This document shows, piece after piece, positions 35,412-44,928 of a stretch of 64,000 nucleotides of DNA. The notes under the pieces were generated by a model. The model ran no database searches and was not told the DNA's origin. It saw nothing but the letters and a program-made list of their open reading frames with translations. Within the stretch, counting starts at the first letter, position 1. Each line of letters begins with the position of its first letter. Source of the stretch: Pseudomonas siliginis (GTDB taxonomy: Bacteria; Pseudomonadota; Gammaproteobacteria; Pseudomonadales; Pseudomonadaceae); contig NZ_JAHSTW010000009.1 of assembly GCF_019145195.1 (NCBI RefSeq), forward strand, positions 186,001-250,000, given 5' to 3'. A program made the translations under genes and the position numbers.

Positions 35412-36491
35412 ATGACCGCCATCCACATCAAGTTTCCTGCTCTCACCATAAAGGCCGGCCCACGGGCCATGGCGCGGATTCGTGCGCAAGGTTTGCACGC
35501 CGCTGACGTCGGCACCCTGCCCGGTGCGGCCGGTGGGCCGAAGGCGTTGGGGATTCAGGGGCTCGATCTGGCGTTGTTCGGCGAGTGGCTGCCGAGTGCG
35601 CCGCGTGAGCGTTCGCTGATCGGCGCGTCGGTAGGTTCCTGGCGCTTCGCCAGCGCCTGCCTGCCGGACGCCGCCGAAGGCATTCGCCGCCTCGGTGAGC
35701 TGTACGCCGAGCAGCATTTCAACAAAGGCGTGACCATGGCCGAGATCAGCCAGAGCTCGCAGCGCATGCTCAATGATCTGCTCGACGGCCGCGATGCGAG
35801 CATCCTCGAAAACGCCGATTACCGACTGAACATCATGGTGGTGAAAAGCCAAGGCCGCCTCGCTGAAGACCATCGCGGGCGCCTCGGTCTGGCACTGGGT
35901 TCAGTGATCGCCGACAACCTGCGCGGTCGTGCACGGCTGTCGCGGCACTTCGAACGGCTGATCATCCACGATCCACGCCTGGCGCCGCCGCTTGATGCCT
36001 TGACCGATTTCCCCTCGCACTTCGTTGCCCTCAACACCGGCAACCTGCGCCAGGCCCTGCTCGCTTCCGGGTCGATTCCAATGGTCATGGAAGGCGTACG
36101 CGACCTGCCCGGCGCCGGCGCGGGTACGTTCCGTGACGGCGGTTTGCTCGACTACCACCTCGACCTGCCCTACAGCGGCGACGGTATCGTGCTCTATCCG
36201 CACTTCACCGATCGAGTGATTCCCGGCTGGTTCGACAAGACCCTGCCATGGCGCCGCGCTTCGGTGCAGCGTCTGCAGGATGTGCTGCTGGTCGCGCCAT
36301 CGAAGGAATATCTGGCGCGCCTGCCCTACGGCAAACTGCCCGATCGAAATGACTTCAAACGCTTTATGGGCGATGCGCCGAGCCGGCAGAAATACTGGCA
36401 CGCGGCGATGGACGAGAGCCGGCGACTGGGCGACGAATTTCTCGAACTGACGGCCAACGGTCGCCTCGCCGACCGCTTGCTGACCCTTTAG
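35412..36491 (+). CDS. Patatin-like phospholipase family protein
   Basis: This 359-residue hydrolase has the glycine-rich oxyanion segment PGAAGGPKALG near residues 37-47, the nucleophile elbow GASVG with S73, and a likely catalytic Asp in FRDGGLLDY near residue 245. No signal peptide or membrane segment is visible, so it is cytosolic or peripheral. The start at 35412 gives MTAIHIKF; the longer upstream frame is REP sequence. It is transcribed alone ahead of queD. The natural lipid substrate is unknown. Confidence 0.85.
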   Translation: MTAIHIKFPALTIKAGPRAMARIRAQGLHAADVGTLPGAAGGPKALGIQGLDLALFGEWLPSAPRERSLIGASVGSWRFASACLPDAAEGIRRLGELYAEQHFNKGVTMAEISQSSQRMLNDLLDGRDASILENADYRLNIMVVKSQGRLAEDHRGRLGLALGSVIADNLRGRARLSRHFERLIIHDPRLAPPLDALTDFPSHFVALNTGNLRQALLASGSIPMVMEGVRDLPGAGAGTFRDGGLLDYHLDLPYSGDGIVLYPHFTDRVIPGWFDKTLPWRRASVQRLQDVLLVAPSKEYLARLPYGKLPDRNDFKRFMGDAPSRQKYWHAAMDESRRLGDEFLELTANGRLADRLLTL

Positions 36492-36576
36492 TCAGCACGG
36501 CCAAAGACAAGCTGATAAACTCGCCGCCTGCCCGAATCGCTGCGGCGAACGCCATCTGAACAGAGCCGAAAATACC

Positions 36577-36933
36577 GTGGAAATCTTCAAAGAGTTTACT
36601 TTCGAATCCGCCCACCGCCTGCCGCACGTCCCGGACGGCCACAAGTGCGGACGCCTGCACGGTCACTCATTCAAGGTCGCGCTGCACCTGAGCGGCGACC
36701 TCGATCCGCACACTGGCTGGATTCGCGATTTCTCCGAGATCAAAGCGATTTTCAAGCCGCTGTATGAGCGCCTCGACCACAACTACCTGAACGACATTCC
36801 TGGCCTGGAAAACCCGACCAGCGAAGTGCTGGCCAAATTCATCTGGAATGAGATGAAGCCATTGCTGCCGGAACTCAGCGCGATCCGCATTCATGAGACG
36901 TGCACCAGCGGCTGCATTTATCGCGGCGAATAA
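36577..36933 (+). CDS. queD: 6-carboxytetrahydropterin synthase (QueD/PTPS family)
   Basis: This 118-residue enzyme has the zinc histidines H13, H28 and H30 and the catalytic CxxxHGH motif (CGRLHGH, C24) that distinguishes QueD, which makes 6-carboxy-tetrahydropterin for queuosine and other 7-deazaguanines. IHETCTSGCIY near the C-terminus carries the conserved Glu. It begins with GTG at 36577. No other queuosine genes are next to it. Confidence 0.9.
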   Translation: MEIFKEFTFESAHRLPHVPDGHKCGRLHGHSFKVALHLSGDLDPHTGWIRDFSEIKAIFKPLYERLDHNYLNDIPGLENPTSEVLAKFIWNEMKPLLPELSAIRIHETCTSGCIYRGE

Positions 36934-36956
36934 GCCGATCCGAAGACCACTGCAAA

Positions 36957-37054
36957 ACCCTGTGGGAGCGGGCTTGCCCGCGATAGCGGAGTGTCGGACA
37001 CATCAATGTTGGATGTTCCGACGCCATCGCGGGCAAGCCCGCTCCCACAGGGTT
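36957..37054. repeat. Paired REP (GAGCGGGCTTGCCCGCGAT class)
   Basis: Two inverted GAGCGGGCTTGCCCGCGAT copies bordered by TGTGG/CCACA flank ~50 bases downstream of queD. Confidence 0.9.
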
Positions 37055-37075
37055 CAGTGCCGGATTGAGTTCAGA

Positions 37076-37100
37076 AACAGCCTCCACGGCTGTTTTTTTA
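37076..37100 (+). terminator. Terminator after queD
   Basis: ACAGCC and GGCTGT pair around TCCAC, followed by seven T. It comes after the REP pair. A truncated REP arm (GGCTCGCTCCCACATTGGG) lies further on at 37143-37161; the rest of the gap up to codB holds no gene I can support. Confidence 0.8.
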
Positions 37101-37292
37101 TGCCTATGCTGTCCGCTCCCCGCCAAGAGGGCAGCCCCATGACGGCTCGCTCCCACATTGGGCTCCTGGTGCATTCAGTGCACTGCTTTCGCGCTGAAAA
37201 TCACAGTCGCGTCTACACATTCGTTCACTTGCGCCGCTTGGCACGACCGCTGCAACCCTTCTGCGTCTTCCCCTTCCAGCAAGGACTGCCCC

Positions 37293-38564
37293 ATGACGCA
37301 GAACGCCCCCGGCAACGATTACCCGCTCAGTGAAGTGCCCATGCACGCGCGCAAAGGCCTGGCCTCGACGGCGATGGTGTTACTGGGCTTCACGTTTTTC
37401 ACCGCGACCATGTTTGCCGGCGGCAAGCTCGGGGTTGCGTTCGGTTTCGCCGAGATGATGGCGGTGATCATTGTCGGCAATCTGCTGCTCGGTCTGTACG
37501 CGGCAGGCTTGGGTTACATCGCCTTCAAGAGCGGCCTCAATTCGGTGCTGATGGGCCGCTTCTGTTTTGGCGAAGTTGGCAGCAAGCTCAGCGACCTGAT
37601 CCTCGGCTTCACCCAGATTGGCTGGTACGCGTGGGGCACGGCGACGGCAGCGGTGGTGATCGGCAAGTATTTCAATCTCGATGAAACCACCGTGCTGGTC
37701 CTGATGGTGCTGTTCGGCCTCGGCTTCTGCGCCACGGCGTACATCGGTTATCGCGGACTGGAGATTCTCTCGTACATCGCGGTGCCGGCGATGATGTTGC
37801 TGCTGATGCTGTCGATGTGGGCAGCGACCGTGAAAGTCGGCGGCTTCGAAGGCTTGCTCAGCGTGGTGCCGAGCGGTTCGCTGGACTGGTCTACAGCGAT
37901 CACGCTGGTGTTCGGCACCTTCGTCAGCGGCGCAACGCAAGCCACCAACTGGACGCGATTTTCGCGCTCGACAAAAGTGGCAGTGCTGGCAAGCCTGATC
38001 GGTTTTTTCATCGGCAACGGCCTGATGGTGCTGATCGGCGCATATGGCGCGATCGTCTATCAACAGCCGGATGTGGTTGAAGTGCTGCTGTTGCAAGGTT
38101 TCGCCATGGCCGCGATGGCCATGCTCTTGCTGAACATCTGGAGTACGCAGGACAACACCATCTACAACTTCGCCGTGGCCGGCTGCAACCTGCTGCGGAC
38201 CGGGCGGCGCAAGACCGTGACCCTCGGTGGCGCGGTGATCGGCACTCTGCTCGCCCTGCTCGGCATGTACGACATGCTGGTGCCGTATCTCATCTTGCTC
38301 GGCACGGTGATTCCGCCGATTGGCGGGGTGATCATGGCTGACTTTTTCTATCGCTGGCGCGGGCACTACCCGCGTCTGGCCGACGCACGGTTGCCGGCGT
38401 TCAACTGGCCGGGGCTCGGGGCCTACGGGGTGGGCACCGTCGCTGCGTTCAGTTCGCCCTGGGTCGCGCCGCTGGTAGGGATCGCCGCTGCCGCGCTAAC
38501 GTATGTCATCGTCACCGGTATGCTCGGCGCCCGTCGCGCCAGCGCACCACTACAAGACCTATAA
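37293..38564 (+). CDS. codB: Cytosine permease
   Basis: This 423-residue inner-membrane transporter of the NCS1 family has about twelve helices and family motifs such as GLASTAMVLLGFTFFTATMF, FTQIGWYAWGTAT and NWTRFSRSTK. It imports cytosine with protons or sodium. AAGGA lies seven bases before the ATG at 37293. It is followed 13 bases later by codA, forming the classic codBA pyrimidine-salvage operon. Confidence 0.95.
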   Translation: MTQNAPGNDYPLSEVPMHARKGLASTAMVLLGFTFFTATMFAGGKLGVAFGFAEMMAVIIVGNLLLGLYAAGLGYIAFKSGLNSVLMGRFCFGEVGSKLSDLILGFTQIGWYAWGTATAAVVIGKYFNLDETTVLVLMVLFGLGFCATAYIGYRGLEILSYIAVPAMMLLLMLSMWAATVKVGGFEGLLSVVPSGSLDWSTAITLVFGTFVSGATQATNWTRFSRSTKVAVLASLIGFFIGNGLMVLIGAYGAIVYQQPDVVEVLLLQGFAMAAMAMLLLNIWSTQDNTIYNFAVAGCNLLRTGRRKTVTLGGAVIGTLLALLGMYDMLVPYLILLGTVIPPIGGVIMADFFYRWRGHYPRLADARLPAFNWPGLGAYGVGTVAAFSSPWVAPLVGIAAAALTYVIVTGMLGARRASAPLQDL

Positions 38565-38577
38565 AAGGATTTGCCTG

Positions 38578-39813
38578 ATGCACATCATCAACGCCCGCCT
38601 GCGCAACCAGGAAGGCCTGCACGAATTGCACCTTGAAGACGGCCTGATCCACAGCATCGCCCGTCAGACCGAAGCGCCGACCCTCGGCCCGGATGACCTC
38701 GATGCCGGCGGCAATCTGGTGGTGCCGCCCTTCGTCGAGCCGCACATCCACCTCGACGCCACCCTCACCGCTGGCGAGCCGCGCTGGAACATGAGCGGTA
38801 CGTTGTTCGAGGGCATCGAATGCTGGGGCGAGCGCAAGGTCACCATCACCGAAGAAGACACCAAGACCCGCGCCAAGAAGACCATTCAGGCGCTGGCTGC
38901 CCACGGCATTCAGCACGTGCGCACCCACGTTGACGTCACCGACCCGCAACTCACCGCGCTCAAAGCCATGCTCGAAGTGCGCGAGGAAAGCCGTCATCTG
39001 ATTGACCTGCAAATCGTCGCGTTCCCGCAGGAAGGCATCGAGTCGTTCCGCAACGGTCGCGAGCTGATGGAAGAAGCGATCCGCATGGGCGCTGACGTGG
39101 TCGGCGGCATTCCGCATTTCGAATACACCCGCGATCAGGGCGTCAGCTCGGTGAAGTTCCTCATGGACCTGGCCGAGCGCACGGGCTGCCTGGTCGATGT
39201 GCATTGCGACGAGACCGACGATCCGCATTCACGCTTCCTTGAAGTGCTCGCCGAAGAAGCGCGCAGCCGCGACATGGGCGCCCGCGTCACCGCCAGCCAC
39301 ACCACGGCGATGGGTTCTTATGACAATGCCTACTGCGCCAAACTGTTCCGCCTGCTCGGCCATTCCGGGATCAGCTTTGTTTCCTGCCCGACCGAAAGCA
39401 TTCATCTGCAAGGACGCTTCGACAACTTCCCGAAACGCCGGGGCGTGACCCGCGTCAATGAGTTGCTCGAAGCCGGGATGAACGTGTGTTTCGGCCAGGA
39501 TTCGATCGTCGATCCGTGGTATCCACTGGGCAACGGCAACATCCTGCGCGTGCTTGAAGCGGGTTTGCACATCTGCCACATGCTCGGTTATCGCAACCTG
39601 CAAAGCGCGCTGGATCTGGTCACCGACAACAGCGCCAAAGCCATGCACCTGGGCGAACGTTACGGACTGGAACAGGGTCGCCCGGCGAACCTGCTGATTC
39701 TCTCGGCGGACAGCGACTACGAAGTGATCCGCAGCCAGGGCCTGCCGCTGTATTCGATTCGCGGCGGCAAGGTGCTAATGAAGCGGCAGATGCCGGTGGT
39801 GGAGTTCAGTTGA
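38578..39813 (+). CDS. codA: Cytosine deaminase
   Basis: This 411-residue amidohydrolase converts cytosine to uracil and ammonia. The metal-binding HIHLDATL motif lies near residue 60. DVHCDETDDP with the catalytic Glu, ASHTTAMGSYDN, and FGQDSIVDPWYPLG with the metal-binding Asp follow in order. It is close to E. coli CodA throughout and follows codB in the same operon. Confidence 0.96.
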   Translation: MHIINARLRNQEGLHELHLEDGLIHSIARQTEAPTLGPDDLDAGGNLVVPPFVEPHIHLDATLTAGEPRWNMSGTLFEGIECWGERKVTITEEDTKTRAKKTIQALAAHGIQHVRTHVDVTDPQLTALKAMLEVREESRHLIDLQIVAFPQEGIESFRNGRELMEEAIRMGADVVGGIPHFEYTRDQGVSSVKFLMDLAERTGCLVDVHCDETDDPHSRFLEVLAEEARSRDMGARVTASHTTAMGSYDNAYCAKLFRLLGHSGISFVSCPTESIHLQGRFDNFPKRRGVTRVNELLEAGMNVCFGQDSIVDPWYPLGNGNILRVLEAGLHICHMLGYRNLQSALDLVTDNSAKAMHLGERYGLEQGRPANLLILSADSDYEVIRSQGLPLYSIRGGKVLMKRQMPVVEFS

Positions 39814-39835
39814 GATTGCGCTGGGGCTGATGGCC

Positions 39836-39931
39836 TCATCGCTGGCAAGCCAGGCTCCCACAGGTTTTGTGTTGAGCACATGATTGGGCCCACATGCAAA
39901 ACCTGTGGGAGCCTGGCTTGCCAGCGATGGC
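39836..39931. repeat. Paired REP (GAGCCTGGCTTGCCAGCGAT class)
   Basis: Two inverted copies related to GAGCCTGGCTTGCCAGCGAT flank ~50 bases between the convergent codA and DapF-like genes. Confidence 0.88.
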
Positions 39932-39941
39932 GTCGGCCGAA

Positions 39942-40922
39942 TCAAGCGGTCAACCGCGCCGTGCCAAACAATCTGACGCGCAGCAACTCCCCTTGCGAAA
40001 CCTCAAGCAAAACCGGTGCGGTGCCACCCGGCATGACCACCCGCACCTCCCCTGCCTCGACCCAACCCACCCGCCACGCTGCACACGCGACCGCGCTGGC
40101 GCTGGTGCCGGATGACGCGGTTGGTCCTTCGCCACGCTCGAATACCCGGGCGAGGACTTGCTGCGGCGACGCCAGCGCGGCCCATTGCAGATTGACGCCA
40201 GCCGGGCAGGGATTGCCGGCACCGGTGGGCATAGCATAGGCGATTGCTGTAAGCCGTTGGTTCAGGGTGGGTTCACGCATCTGTTCGTTGCTCGGCAAAG
40301 CGCCTGCATCGCTGAGCAGCGTTACACAGTGCGGATTGCCGATGCGGACGAATTGGCTGTGAGTCCAAGTGGGATCGAGTTGTGCCAGGGGCTGGACATG
40401 GCTGACGTCGCGATGATTGAACTGAGCGTTTTCAACCGTCTGCGCACCCACAGCCTCCGGGCCGAAACCAGGCTGACCGAGGTCGAGCCAGAAACCGCGC
40501 ACGCCTTCGACTTCGGCCGGTGTCACCGCCGTTTCCAGCGCTTCGCCCTTGTCATGATGAACGCGCAGCATGGCGCCCTGCTCCGCCATCAAGCCTTGCT
40601 CGGTCAATGCCTGAGAAAAAATCGTCAGGCCGTTACCGCTGCGCTCGGCGAGACTGCCGTCAGTGTTGACGATCAGCACATCGAACGGCGCAGATGCCTG
40701 AAACGGGCCGATCAGCAGGCCGTCGCTGCGGTGGGGTTTGCTGTTGGCCGGGCGTTGGCCGTCGGGCCAATGGCAGCACAGGGCGATGGCGGCTTCGCTC
40801 CAGTGCTGCCGAGACCCGGCGCACTCGGCGGCGCTGGCCGGCAAAGCAATCTCGACCTCGCGCAAGGCTTGGGGTGAGACCACAGCGTAGATATTGCCGC
40901 GTGCGTCGTAGAACTTCGTCAT
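39942..40922 (-). CDS. DapF-fold protein without the catalytic cysteines
   Basis: This 326-residue protein keeps the diaminopimelate epimerase framework: FYDARGNIYAVV at the start, the NTDGS...SGNGL loop, VRIGNPHCVTLL with the NPH motif, and VFERGEGPT...SGTSASA. DapF needs two cysteines (E. coli Cys73 in CGNG and Cys217 in CGSG). Here both positions are serine: S95 in ERSGNG and S271 in SSGTS. Racemisation by the usual two-thiol mechanism is therefore unlikely; it could be a dehydratase, a binding protein or an epimerase of another kind. It is monocistronic, between REP pairs, and probably additional to a housekeeping dapF elsewhere. Confidence 0.8.
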   Translation of the reverse strand: MTKFYDARGNIYAVVSPQALREVEIALPASAAECAGSRQHWSEAAIALCCHWPDGQRPANSKPHRSDGLLIGPFQASAPFDVLIVNTDGSLAERSGNGLTIFSQALTEQGLMAEQGAMLRVHHDKGEALETAVTPAEVEGVRGFWLDLGQPGFGPEAVGAQTVENAQFNHRDVSHVQPLAQLDPTWTHSQFVRIGNPHCVTLLSDAGALPSNEQMREPTLNQRLTAIAYAMPTGAGNPCPAGVNLQWAALASPQQVLARVFERGEGPTASSGTSASAVACAAWRVGWVEAGEVRVVMPGGTAPVLLEVSQGELLRVRLFGTARLTA

Positions 40923-40974
40923 GCCTTGTTCCCGTATTCCATGCTGGCGAAAATCCGACTGTAAACCGCAAACC

Positions 40975-41068
40975 AGTGTGGGAGCGAGCCTGCTCGCGAA
41001 GGCGGTGCGTCAGTCGACAATTCCATATTTGACCCACCGCTTTCGCGAGCAGGCTCGCTCCCACAGGG
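40975..41068. repeat. Paired REP (GAGCGAGCCTGCTCGCGAA class)
   Basis: Two inverted GAGCGAGCCTGCTCGCGAA copies flank ~50 bases in the divergent gap between the DapF-like gene and the MFS transporter. Confidence 0.9.
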
Positions 41069-41166
41069 TAGGATGTTCACCGTTATGCCCCGAAAGGCCT
41101 GAGATCGAACCTCAACGCCGTCAGAATGTCACTCGGGATGCAGTTGTTTTTTTGCCAAGGATCGAT

Positions 41167-42318
41167 ATGACCAGCCTCAACCCCCAAGACACCTTCGTCC
41201 CCGGACGTCTGCAACAGATGTCCACCCGCGTCGCTTTTTTCATCGCTGGCCTCGGCATCGCCGCCTGGGCGCCTCTGGTGCCGTACGCCAAGGCGCGGGC
41301 CGGGCTGGATGAGGGCACGCTGGGGTTATTGCTGCTGTGCCTGGGTGTCGGCTCGATTCTGGCGATGCCGCTAGCGGGGATTCTCGCCACGCGTTTTGGC
41401 TGCCGACGTGTGGCCACCGCCGGCACCTTGCTGATCTGCGCGGCGCTGCCGTTGCTGGCGACGGTGTCGTCGATCCCGGCGCTGATCGCCACGCTGTTCA
41501 TGTTCGGCGCCGGTCTCGGCACGGTAGATTCGACGGTGAACCTGCAAGCAGTGATCGTTGAACGCGCCAGCGGCAAGCACATGATGTCGGGGTTCCACGG
41601 CCTGTTCAGCCTCGGCGGCATCGTCGGTGCGGCGGGTGTCAGCGCCCTGCTCGGCCTCGGCCTGACACCGCTGGCGGCGATGCTGGTGGTAGTGGTTTTG
41701 CTGATCGGCGCCTTGCTCAAATGCGTGCCGCACATGCTGCCCTATGGCAGCGAAAGCTCCGGCCCGGCGTTCGCCATTCCCCATGGCATCGTGCTGTTTA
41801 TCGGCGGCATGTGCTTCATCGTGTTCCTCACCGAAGGCGCGGCGCTGGACTGGAGCGCAGTGTTCCTCGCTCAGGAACGGGGGATCGACACGGCTTATGC
41901 GGGAATGGGTTACGCAGCGTTTGCCCTGACCATGACAGTTGGTCGTCTGCTGGGTGACCGCATCGTGCGCAAGCTGGGGGCTACGCGGATCATTCTGTTC
42001 GGCGGTCTGTTGGCGGCGGCGGGACTGTTTCTCGCCACCTTCGCGCCGAGCTGGCAAGCGGCGCTGGTCGGGTATGCGCTGGTCGGCGCCGGTTGCTCGA
42101 ACATCGTGCCGGTGCTGTACACGGCGGTGGGCAAGCAGACGGTGATGCCGGAGAGCATCGCGGTGCCGGCGATTACCACGCTGGGTTATGCAGGGATTCT
42201 CGCCGGGCCGGCAGTGATCGGTTTTGTCGCCCATGCCAGCAGCCTGAGTTTTGCCTTTGGACTGATGGCGGTATTGCTGGTGGCTGTGGCGATCGGCGGC
42301 AAAGTCCTCAAGGTCTGA
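41167..42318 (+). CDS. MFS transporter (YbjJ-like)
   Basis: This 383-residue inner-membrane protein has twelve predicted helices. It contains the major-facilitator loop after helix 2 (ILATRFGCRRVATAG) and the equivalent second-half loop (LLGDRIVRKLGATRI). Its profile is like E. coli YbjJ, a transporter of unknown cargo. It starts with ATG at 41167 (MTSLNPQ). It stands alone between REP pairs. Confidence 0.85.
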   Translation: MTSLNPQDTFVPGRLQQMSTRVAFFIAGLGIAAWAPLVPYAKARAGLDEGTLGLLLLCLGVGSILAMPLAGILATRFGCRRVATAGTLLICAALPLLATVSSIPALIATLFMFGAGLGTVDSTVNLQAVIVERASGKHMMSGFHGLFSLGGIVGAAGVSALLGLGLTPLAAMLVVVVLLIGALLKCVPHMLPYGSESSGPAFAIPHGIVLFIGGMCFIVFLTEGAALDWSAVFLAQERGIDTAYAGMGYAAFALTMTVGRLLGDRIVRKLGATRIILFGGLLAAAGLFLATFAPSWQAALVGYALVGAGCSNIVPVLYTAVGKQTVMPESIAVPAITTLGYAGILAGPAVIGFVAHASSLSFAFGLMAVLLVAVAIGGKVLKV

Positions 42319-42319
42319 A

Positions 42320-42391
42320 AGCTTCGCGAGCAGGCTCGCTCCCACAGGGTTTCAGTGGTCCATGTGGGAGCGAGCCTGCTCGCGAAGAAGG
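42320..42391. repeat. Paired REP (GAGCGAGCCTGCTCGCGAA class)
   Basis: Two inverted GAGCGAGCCTGCTCGCGAA copies separated by ~25 bases lie between the convergent MFS and fecA genes. Confidence 0.9.
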
Positions 42392-42403
42392 CACCGCGCT
42401 CTA

Positions 42404-44830
42404 TCAGAAGCCGACGCTGGCCTGCACGAAGAACGTGCGCGGTGCGCCGACATACATCCCCGAGTTGTTGTCGCTGGAGCGGGTGAAGTATTGCTTGTCG
42501 AAGACGTTCTTCACCCCGGCACCGAGCTTGAGGTTCGACACCTGCGGACCGAAGTCGTAGCCGCCGCGCACGTTCCAGGTCACGTAACCCGGGATGTCGC
42601 CGTACTGCCCGTCCGCCGTGCCTTCAGTGATGTAGTTGCCATTGAAGCTGCCATCCGCATTCACACCGGTGCCCGGCGAACGCTGTTTCGATTGGGCGAA
42701 GCCATCGATGTTGTACGTCCAGCGGTTGATCTCGTAACGCAAACCGACCGTGGCCACCTGCCGCGAATAGAACGGCAGGTCGCGGCCCTTGAAGCCGGGG
42801 ATCTCGCCTTCATAGGTGGCGCGGGTGTAGGTGAAACCGGCGTTGGCGGTCAAACCATCGAGGCGCGGATCGAGGGCGGCCATGTCGTAGTGCGCCGAGG
42901 CTTCGATGCCCTGGTGCTTGGTCGCGCCGAGGTTGGTCCAGCCGACGTCGTTGCTGATGTATTGCAGTTCGTCATCGAAGTCGATGTAGAACAACGTCAC
43001 CTCGCCGCCCCAGACATCATCGTTGTAACGCGTGCCGATCTCGTAGGTCTTGGCCTTTTCCGGCTCCAGACCGTTGGCGGTGCTGTCACCCGAACCGCCT
43101 TGGCCGAGCTGAAAATATTGCAGGCTGCCGAACGAGGTTTCGTAGTTGGCGAACAGCTTCCAGGCATCGGACAGGTGATGCATCACGCTCAGCGCTGGCA
43201 GCGGTTCGTTGCTTTCGATGCTGCGGTTTTTCTCCGGTACCGGCCGGCCAGCGGTGTCGAGGACAGCGCGATCATGCCAATCGGTGCTGATGTGTTCGAA
43301 GCGAATGCCCGGGGTGATGGTCCAGTTGCCGACGTCGATCTTGTTGTCGACATACACCGAATTGGCCTCGGTGCCGCCGGTGCGATCCTGGAACACATGG
43401 CCGTCGGAGGTTGGCGTGACCACCGGCTGATTGTTGACCAGCGCCAGACGACTCGACTCTTCGTGCATCGCCTCTTTCAGATAGCGATAACCGACGCTGA
43501 CTTCCTGGGTGGTCGGGCCGACATCGAACACCCGCGACACGCGCGGCTCGATGCCGAGGGTGTAGTAGGAACGCGGGTACGAGCTGAGGGTGCGCTGATC
43601 GCGCGCGGCGATGGTGCTGCCGCGAAAGCTGTCGGTGTAATAGGTGAGAATTTCTGCCTGAGTGCGCTCGTCGATCTGGCGGATCCACTTGAACGACACG
43701 TCTTTGCGCCGGCCTGTGAACTGGTCGTAATCACGCACCGATTCGTACGGTTTGTCGTCGTACTGACGCTGGGTCAGGCCGCCGGGCATGTCGGCATTGG
43801 CGTCGTAGTAGTGGAAGTTGAGGCTGAAGTCGTCCTGATCGGTCGGCGCCCAGTGCGTCTTGAGCAGCACGTCGTCGATGTCGTTACCGTTGTTGCGCTC
43901 GCGATAGCCGTGGCCGTTGACGCCGGAATACAACAGCGCGACGCCCATGCCGTTGTCGGCGGTGCCGCCAAGAAATGCGGTGTCGACGTGTTTCCAGCCG
44001 CCGTACTGCGTGGTTTCCAGGGTGGTGCCGATTTCGCCGGTGGTTTTCTCCGGGATCGCGCGGGTCACGAAGTTGATCACGCCGCCGACGTTCTGCGGCC
44101 CGTAGCGCACGGAACCGGCGCCACGCACGACGTCGATGCTGTCGAGGTTGCCCGAGGAAATCGGCGCCATCGACAGTTGCGGCTGGCCGTAAGGCGCGAA
44201 CGCCGCTGGTACGCCATCGATCAAAACAGTCGAGCGTGGCGACAGGCGCGAAGTCAGACCGCGCACGCCGACGTTAAGGGAAATATCACTGCCGCCGGTG
44301 CCGTTGGAGTCCTGCACCTGCACGCCAGGCACGCGCTTGAGCACGTCGCTGACGTTCATCGCGCCCTGCTCGACCATCGCTTCGCGGCGAATCACCGTAC
44401 GTGCGCCGGGGTGGTTCTGCACCACCGCAGCGTCCGCGTCACCGAGCCAGTCGCCGACCACTTTGATGTCGGTCACACCCAGTTCCAGCGGGCCGTTGCT
44501 GGCTGCGGAGGTGGCTGCTGGGGCGAGCGTCACCGAGCCTTCATTGATCTGATAATCGAGGCCGCTGCCTTGCAGCAACTGCCGCAGCGCCTGCTCTGGC
44601 GCGAGGTCGCCGTCCACCGCCGGAGCTTGTTTGCCGGCCACCAGCTCGGGGCTGAAAAACACCTGCAGCGAGGTTTGCTGGCCCAGTTCGCTCAAGGCTT
44701 GGCCCAGCGGTTGCGCGCGGATATGAATGGCTTCAGCGGCAAACGCCAACGGCATCGCGGCGCTGACTGCCAGCGCGAGAGCCAGTGGCAACCAAGGGGA
44801 TTTTTTATTGTGGGTTGTGGTGATGTTCAC
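42404..44830 (-). CDS. fecA: Ferric dicitrate-type TonB-dependent receptor with signalling domain
   Basis: This 808-residue outer-membrane receptor has a signal peptide ending AFA-AE and an STN signalling domain (LGQALSELGQQTSLQVFFSPELV...LQGSGLDYQ, residues ~35-105). A plug very close to E. coli FecA follows (VVGDWLGDADAAVV, RTVIRREAM, DVLKRVPGVQV, LSPRSTVLIDGVPAAFAPYGQPQLS), then a barrel ending FVQASVGF. Ligand-bound FecA signals through FecR to FecI and imports ferric citrate. It is the third gene of the fecI-fecR-fecA set, 98 bases after fecR. Confidence 0.93.
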   Translation of the reverse strand: MNITTTHNKKSPWLPLALALAVSAAMPLAFAAEAIHIRAQPLGQALSELGQQTSLQVFFSPELVAGKQAPAVDGDLAPEQALRQLLQGSGLDYQINEGSVTLAPAATSAASNGPLELGVTDIKVVGDWLGDADAAVVQNHPGARTVIRREAMVEQGAMNVSDVLKRVPGVQVQDSNGTGGSDISLNVGVRGLTSRLSPRSTVLIDGVPAAFAPYGQPQLSMAPISSGNLDSIDVVRGAGSVRYGPQNVGGVINFVTRAIPEKTTGEIGTTLETTQYGGWKHVDTAFLGGTADNGMGVALLYSGVNGHGYRERNNGNDIDDVLLKTHWAPTDQDDFSLNFHYYDANADMPGGLTQRQYDDKPYESVRDYDQFTGRRKDVSFKWIRQIDERTQAEILTYYTDSFRGSTIAARDQRTLSSYPRSYYTLGIEPRVSRVFDVGPTTQEVSVGYRYLKEAMHEESSRLALVNNQPVVTPTSDGHVFQDRTGGTEANSVYVDNKIDVGNWTITPGIRFEHISTDWHDRAVLDTAGRPVPEKNRSIESNEPLPALSVMHHLSDAWKLFANYETSFGSLQYFQLGQGGSGDSTANGLEPEKAKTYEIGTRYNDDVWGGEVTLFYIDFDDELQYISNDVGWTNLGATKHQGIEASAHYDMAALDPRLDGLTANAGFTYTRATYEGEIPGFKGRDLPFYSRQVATVGLRYEINRWTYNIDGFAQSKQRSPGTGVNADGSFNGNYITEGTADGQYGDIPGYVTWNVRGGYDFGPQVSNLKLGAGVKNVFDKQYFTRSSDNNSGMYVGAPRTFFVQASVGF

Positions 44831-44928
44831 GTCGTACGGAGTCCTGTGGATCGCAAGAGTGTGCGGCTGTTAATGCAAACCAGTTGCAGTTGAACAGGAA
44901 GACGATGAACGGGGAAAAAACCTGAATG

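Noticed and set aside
37101..37292. Riboswitch ahead of codBA
   Set aside because: No purine, guanidine or other riboswitch architecture could be recognised in the leader; only a truncated REP arm is present.
42362..44893. 843-codon antisense frame to fecA
   Set aside because: Shadow of fecA caused by third-position GC bias.
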